NCBI GenBank assembly: GCA_964481445.1
Contig: CAYZTQ010000034.1
Span: forward strand, 1 to 20,398
DNA: 20,398 nt
From: UBA1038 sp964481445
GTDB taxonomy: Bacteria; Bacillota; Clostridia; Christensenellales; Aristaeellaceae
Direction of reading: 5' to 3'
Within the stretch, counting starts at the first letter, position 1. Every line of letters starts with the position of its first letter. Of this stretch, positions 17,171-20,398 are shown in pieces. The notes under the pieces are model-generated. The model was not told the DNA's origin. It made no database searches and was given only the letters and a program-made list of their open reading frames with translations. The position numbers and the translations under genes were made by a program.

Positions 17171-18220
17171 TTGAAAAAGACTCTATCTCTGGTTTTTGCG
17201 GCACTGCTGATGCTGACCCTGCTGCCTGCTGCGCACGCGGAAGGGGTTGTGAATGTATTTAACTGGGAAGATTATATCGACCCGGCCGTTCTGACGATGT
17301 TTGAGGAAGAGACAGGCATCAAAGTCAACTATATGAACTTTACCACCAATGAGGATATGATGGTCAAGGTACGCGCCAGCCCCTCTGCCTTTGACGTGGT
17401 TTTCCCTTCTGATTATGTGATCGAGCGCATGGTGAAGGAAGGCCTTCTGATGGAACTCGACCTCAGCCAGATTCCCAATGCCGCGGGTACGCTGGAATGG
17501 CTGAAAAACCCCGCCTACGACCCGGACAACAAGTATTCCGTGGCCTACATGTGGGGGACTGTCGGCATTCTCTATGACACAACCCGCGTGAGCGGCCCCA
17601 TCGACAGCTGGTCCGTTCTGTTTGAGGATACCTACAAGGGTGAAATCTTCATGCTTGATTCCATCCGCGACAGCTTGGGCCTCGCGCTGAAGTATCTGGG
17701 TTATTCCATGAATACCCGCGATCCCAAAGAACTGAACGCCGCCAAGGATCTTCTGGTCAGGCAGAAGGAACAGGGGATCGTCAAAGCCTATCAGGTGGAT
17801 GAGACCAAGGATAAAATGGTGGGCGGAGAAGGCATTCTGGGCGTTGTCTGGTCCGGCGACGCGCAGTACGCCATTGATAAAAACCCCAACCTTGCCTACG
17901 CTGTGCCCAAGGAAGGCTCCAATATCTGGGTGGACGGCATGGTGATCCCCAAAGATGCGCAGAATCCTGAAAACGCGCATAAGCTGATTGATTTCCTGAG
18001 CCGCCCTGAGATCGCCAAAATGAATCAGGATTACATTCAGTACTCCACGCCCATTCAGGGCGCCATCGATCTGCTGGGGGAGGACTACCTGAACAATCCC
18101 AACCTCAACCCTTCGCAGGAAACCATCGATGCCTGTGAGTTCTTTAATGACATTCCGCCGGAATTCATGACCATTTACAACGCTCTCTGGTCCCAGGTGA
18201 AAAACGCCCGCGGGCAGTAA
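17171..18220 (+). CDS. potD: Polyamine-binding protein of the ABC transporter
   Basis: A secreted binding protein, 349 residues, starting at TTG. GGGAGG (17156-17161) lies 9 bases upstream, and this start gives a complete signal peptide (KK, hydrophobic core, likely cut after AHA at residue 23); the next ATG would begin mid-signal. Residues that contact polyamine in E. coli PotD have counterparts: W32 and Y35 (NWEDY), S80/D81 (FPSDY), W227 (VVWSGD), W253 and D255 (IWVDG). The acidic pair around DSIRD is S/D here instead of D/E. There is no lipobox cysteine, unusual for a binding protein in a monoderm Bacillota. Last gene of the operon, followed by a strong hairpin. Putrescine against spermidine preference cannot be told. 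Confidence 0.94.
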   Translation: MKKTLSLVFAALLMLTLLPAAHAEGVVNVFNWEDYIDPAVLTMFEEETGIKVNYMNFTTNEDMMVKVRASPSAFDVVFPSDYVIERMVKEGLLMELDLSQIPNAAGTLEWLKNPAYDPDNKYSVAYMWGTVGILYDTTRVSGPIDSWSVLFEDTYKGEIFMLDSIRDSLGLALKYLGYSMNTRDPKELNAAKDLLVRQKEQGIVKAYQVDETKDKMVGGEGILGVVWSGDAQYAIDKNPNLAYAVPKEGSNIWVDGMVIPKDAQNPENAHKLIDFLSRPEIAKMNQDYIQYSTPIQGAIDLLGEDYLNNPNLNPSQETIDACEFFNDIPPEFMTIYNALWSQVKNARGQ

Positions 18221-18234
18221 CGCTTCTATCACAC

Positions 18235-18272
18235 CAAAGTGAGCCCGGCCGAAATCGGTCGGGCTCACTTTG
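18235..18272. terminator. Bidirectional terminator-like hairpin between convergent potD and guaB
   Basis: A 17-bp stem (18235-18251 with 18256-18272, one G-U pair on the plus strand) with a 4-base loop AAAT. It starts 15 bases after the potD stop and ends 17 bases past the guaB stop on the other strand. No clear T-run follows on either strand, so termination efficiency is uncertain. Confidence 0.75.
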
Positions 18273-18288
18273 AACATCTCTTGAAGTC

Positions 18289-19755
18289 TTAGTCCATCCT
18301 TGAATAATTGGGCGCTTCCTTGGTGATGAAGATGTCATGCGGGTGGCTCTCGGTCAGGCCGGCGGAAGTGATCCGCACAAACTCCGCGCTGCGGCGAAGG
18401 TCTTCAATCGATTTTGTGCCGCAATAACCCATCGCGCTGCGCAGGCCGCCGATCAGCTGGAAGGTGGTGTCAGACAGCGGGCCTTTAAAGGGCACGCGTC
18501 CCTCAACGCCCTCGGGCACAAGCTTCTTGGCGTCCTCCTGGAAATAGCGGTCGGAGCTGCCGTGCGCCTGCTCCATCGCGCCCATGGAGCCCATGCCTCT
18601 GTATACTTTGAAGCTGCGGCCCTGATAGATTTCGGTCTGGCCGGGGCTTTCTTCCGTACCGGCCAGCAGGCTGCCCAGCATCACGGCGCCTGCGCCCGCG
18701 CCGATGGCTTTGGCGATATCACCGGAATACTTGACGCCGCCATCGGCAATGATTTTGATGCCGAATTTGTCGGCTTCCTCAGCGCAGTCGGCAATGGCGG
18801 TAATCTGAGGCATGCCGATGCCCGCTACCACGCGCGTGGTGCAGATGGAACCGGGGCCGATGCCGACCTTGACCACTTCCGCGCCGGCGCTGATCAGATC
18901 CCTTGTCGCGGCCTTGGTGGCCACATTGCCCGCAAACAGCGTCACGTCCGGAAAAGCCTTTCGGATGCTTTCCACCGCGCTCAGCACGGAAGCGCTGTGG
19001 CCATGGGCCGTGTCGATGGAAATAATATCCACTTTGGCGGCCGCGAGGGCCCTGACGCGGTCCATCATGTCGTGCGACACGCCGACCGCAGCCGCGCACA
19101 GCAGGCGTCCGTTCTTATCCTTGGCGGAGTGGGGGTATTTGGTGCTTTTTTCAATATCCTTAATGGTAATCAGGCCGCGCAGGTGAAAATCCTTGTCCAC
19201 GATCGGCAGCTTTTCAATGCGGTGGGCGGCCAGCAGTTTTTTCGCGTCTTCCAGCGTGGTGCCTTCAAGCGCTGTGACGAGGTTTTTGGAAGTCATCACT
19301 TCGCCGATGGCCCGGCTGTCATCCTCTTCAAAGCGCAGGTCGCGGTTGGTCAGGATGCCGACCAGAACGCCGTTGGAATCCGTGATCGGCACGCCGGAAA
19401 TATGGTAGCGCGCCATCAGGGATTTGGCGTCCGCGATCAGGTGAACAGGGGAAAGATAGAAGGGGTCGGTAATCACGCCGTGCTCACTGCGCTTTACCTT
19501 GTCAACCTCCGCGGCCTGCCTGTCAATCGTCATGTTCTTGTGGATGACGCCGACGCCGCCTTCGCGCGCCATGGCGATGCCCATGCGGGCATCGGTTACG
19601 GTATCCATCGCGGCCGAAATCAGCGGGATGTTCAGCTTGATTTTGCTGCACAACTGCACCGATACATCCACTTCCTTGGGCAGCACGCTGCTCTTTTGCG
19701 GCACAAGCAGAACATCATCAAAGGTCAGGCCCTCACGGATTTGGTTTGACAACAT
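18289..19755 (-). CDS. guaB: IMP dehydrogenase
   Basis: Oxidises IMP to XMP with NAD+, the committed step of guanine nucleotide synthesis. The 488 residues match the family. The catalytic loop GPGSICTTR holds C305. The tandem CBS pair spans about 95-205. The phosphate-binding IIADGGVKYSGDI segment, GMGSMGAM and the mobile flap with the R403-Y404 dyad are present. Two nearby ATGs exist (19761 and 19755). I prefer 19755, because the Shine-Dalgarno AAGGAG (19764-19769) is 8 bases from it but only 2 from the other, and the protein then starts MLSNQIREGLTFDDVLL. A longer reading from 19872 runs through pgsA and is rejected. The gene begins 2 bases after the pgsA stop, so the two are coupled. Confidence 0.97.
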   Translation of the reverse strand: MLSNQIREGLTFDDVLLVPQKSSVLPKEVDVSVQLCSKIKLNIPLISAAMDTVTDARMGIAMAREGGVGVIHKNMTIDRQAAEVDKVKRSEHGVITDPFYLSPVHLIADAKSLMARYHISGVPITDSNGVLVGILTNRDLRFEEDDSRAIGEVMTSKNLVTALEGTTLEDAKKLLAAHRIEKLPIVDKDFHLRGLITIKDIEKSTKYPHSAKDKNGRLLCAAAVGVSHDMMDRVRALAAAKVDIISIDTAHGHSASVLSAVESIRKAFPDVTLFAGNVATKAATRDLISAGAEVVKVGIGPGSICTTRVVAGIGMPQITAIADCAEEADKFGIKIIADGGVKYSGDIAKAIGAGAGAVMLGSLLAGTEESPGQTEIYQGRSFKVYRGMGSMGAMEQAHGSSDRYFQEDAKKLVPEGVEGRVPFKGPLSDTTFQLIGGLRSAMGYCGTKSIEDLRRSAEFVRITSAGLTESHPHDIFITKEAPNYSRMD

Positions 19756-19757
19756 AT

Positions 19758-20339
19758 TCATTGCTCCTTCGTTATTTCGGTATCGGCCGGCTGCTTCTTG
19801 CCGCCAAGTGCCTTGATACAGCCGCGGCCATAGTATATAAAGGCCACAAGCGTCAGGCCGGTGGCCAGCCAAAGCACATACAGATGATAGGGGGTGCTGA
19901 AGCTGTCTCTGAAGAAGGCGAGTATCATGCCCAGAACCATGGTGAATTGGGCGGTTTTGCCGATGGGCTTTGAGTAGACCACGATTTCGTGGCGCAGCAT
20001 GCAGGCGGCGCCGATCATCATGGTCAGTTCCTTCACTGCGATGATCAGAAGAATCACCAGCGGCGCCGCGCCTTTCAGCACCAGCGTCAGCATGACGCTA
20101 ATCACCATCAGCTTGTCGGCCAGCGGGTCAAACAGCTTGCCCCAGTCGGTCACCTGATTGTAGTGCCTTGCGATATATCCATCCAGCAAGTCTGTTGCCG
20201 AAGCCGTAACAAAAACAATGAGCGCGGCAGTCTCATTGTTGCGGACCATCATCAGCATCCAGTAAATCGGGATCAGGAAAAGGCGAAGCATGGTGAGGAT
20301 GTTGGGCACGTTCCAGATTTTTTTTCCGTCCTCCAGCAT
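19758..20339 (-). CDS. pgsA: CDP-diacylglycerol-glycerol-3-phosphate 3-phosphatidyltransferase
   Basis: Makes phosphatidylglycerol phosphate from CDP-diacylglycerol and glycerol-3-phosphate in the cytoplasmic membrane, the entry to phosphatidylglycerol and cardiolipin. The 193 residues match PgsA. The CDP-alcohol phosphotransferase signature D-G-x2-A-R-x8-G-x3-D-x3-D is complete (D53, G54, A57, R58, G67, D71, D75, with D50 ahead). Several hydrophobic helices are visible, and the N-terminal NVPNILTMLRLFLIP is typical. AAAGGAG before the ATG supports the start. The C-terminal codons hold the Shine-Dalgarno of guaB. Other CDP-alcohol enzymes such as phosphatidylserine synthase fit less well given the length and N-terminus. 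Confidence 0.95.
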   Translation of the reverse strand: MLEDGKKIWNVPNILTMLRLFLIPIYWMLMMVRNNETAALIVFVTASATDLLDGYIARHYNQVTDWGKLFDPLADKLMVISVMLTLVLKGAAPLVILLIIAVKELTMMIGAACMLRHEIVVYSKPIGKTAQFTMVLGMILAFFRDSFSTPYHLYVLWLATGLTLVAFIYYGRGCIKALGGKKQPADTEITKEQ

Positions 20340-20366
20340 GTCTGTTTCTCCTTTCGATGCTTTTCG

Positions 20367-20395
20367 ATTATAGCATCGTTTTCACGTGCCGTACA
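20367..20395 (-). promoter_or_regulatory. Promoter candidate for pgsA-guaB
   Basis: Perfect -10 TATAAT on the minus strand (plus 20367-20372), 17 bases from TGTACG (20390-20395, 3 of 6). The 6-base inverted repeat CGATGC/GCATCG (20355-20360 and 20373-20378) brackets the -10. The window ends 3 bases further on, so upstream genes that might share the transcript cannot be seen. Confidence 0.5.
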
Positions 20396-20398
20396 GAC

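Noticed and set aside
18337..19749. Long open frame of 470 codons antisense to guaB
   Set aside because: It mirrors a well-supported gene, with composition rich in His, Gly and Ala and no domain marks.
19756..19872. Longer GuaB start inside pgsA
   Set aside because: The extra 39 residues are the out-of-frame reading of pgsA; IMP dehydrogenases begin at the MLSNQIREGLTF region.

Overview
The window looks like a chromosomal contig from a fairly GC-rich member of the Bacillota (Firmicutes), most likely a Clostridia-type anaerobe. The basis is the YesM/YesN-type two-component genes, strong AGGAGG-type ribosome binding sites, sigma-A-like promoters, an XRE-cupin regulator heading a potABCD operon, and a long-form urocanate hydratase. 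GC content was judged by eye and not counted. Two runs of exactly 100 N (3284-3383 and 7493-7592) mark a scaffolded draft or metagenome assembly, and each interrupts a gene.

Left part (about 130-4680, minus strand): a compact four-gene unit read right to left: YesM-like sensor kinase, solute-binding protein, YesN-like AraC-type response regulator, HAD phosphatase. It has its own promoter candidate and a good terminator. The solute-binding gene overlaps the kinase by ATGA and there is no permease gene, so the set reads as a binding-protein-assisted (three-component) sensory system. Bases 1-129 hold nothing I could recognise.

Middle-left (4700-6620, plus strand): a tRNA-Ala(GGC) gene with promoter and terminator, then a membrane-anchored MutS-like ATPase.

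Centre (6620-13530): an iron-type alcohol dehydrogenase, an aldo/keto reductase, hutU and hutI run as one close-packed plus-strand group. hutH converges on them from the minus strand across a 19-bp perfect hairpin. Together hutH, hutU and hutI convert histidine to N-formimino-glutamate via urocanate and imidazolonepropionate. The gene for the last step (hutG, hutF or ftcD type) is not in the window.

Right part (13530-18290, plus strand): an XRE-cupin regulator and potABCD form an operon for polyamine uptake. Its promoter region is shared with the divergent hutH and contains palindromes, so the regulator could control both sides. A 17-bp hairpin separates potD from the convergent guaB.

Right edge (18289-20398, minus strand): pgsA (phosphatidylglycerol-phosphate synthase) and guaB (IMP dehydrogenase) are closely coupled housekeeping genes.

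Most genes belong to well-known families. The parts most worth a second look are the kinase/binding-protein/regulator/phosphatase unit, the membrane-anchored MutS homologue, and the hutH/XRE-cupin/pot divergent region.
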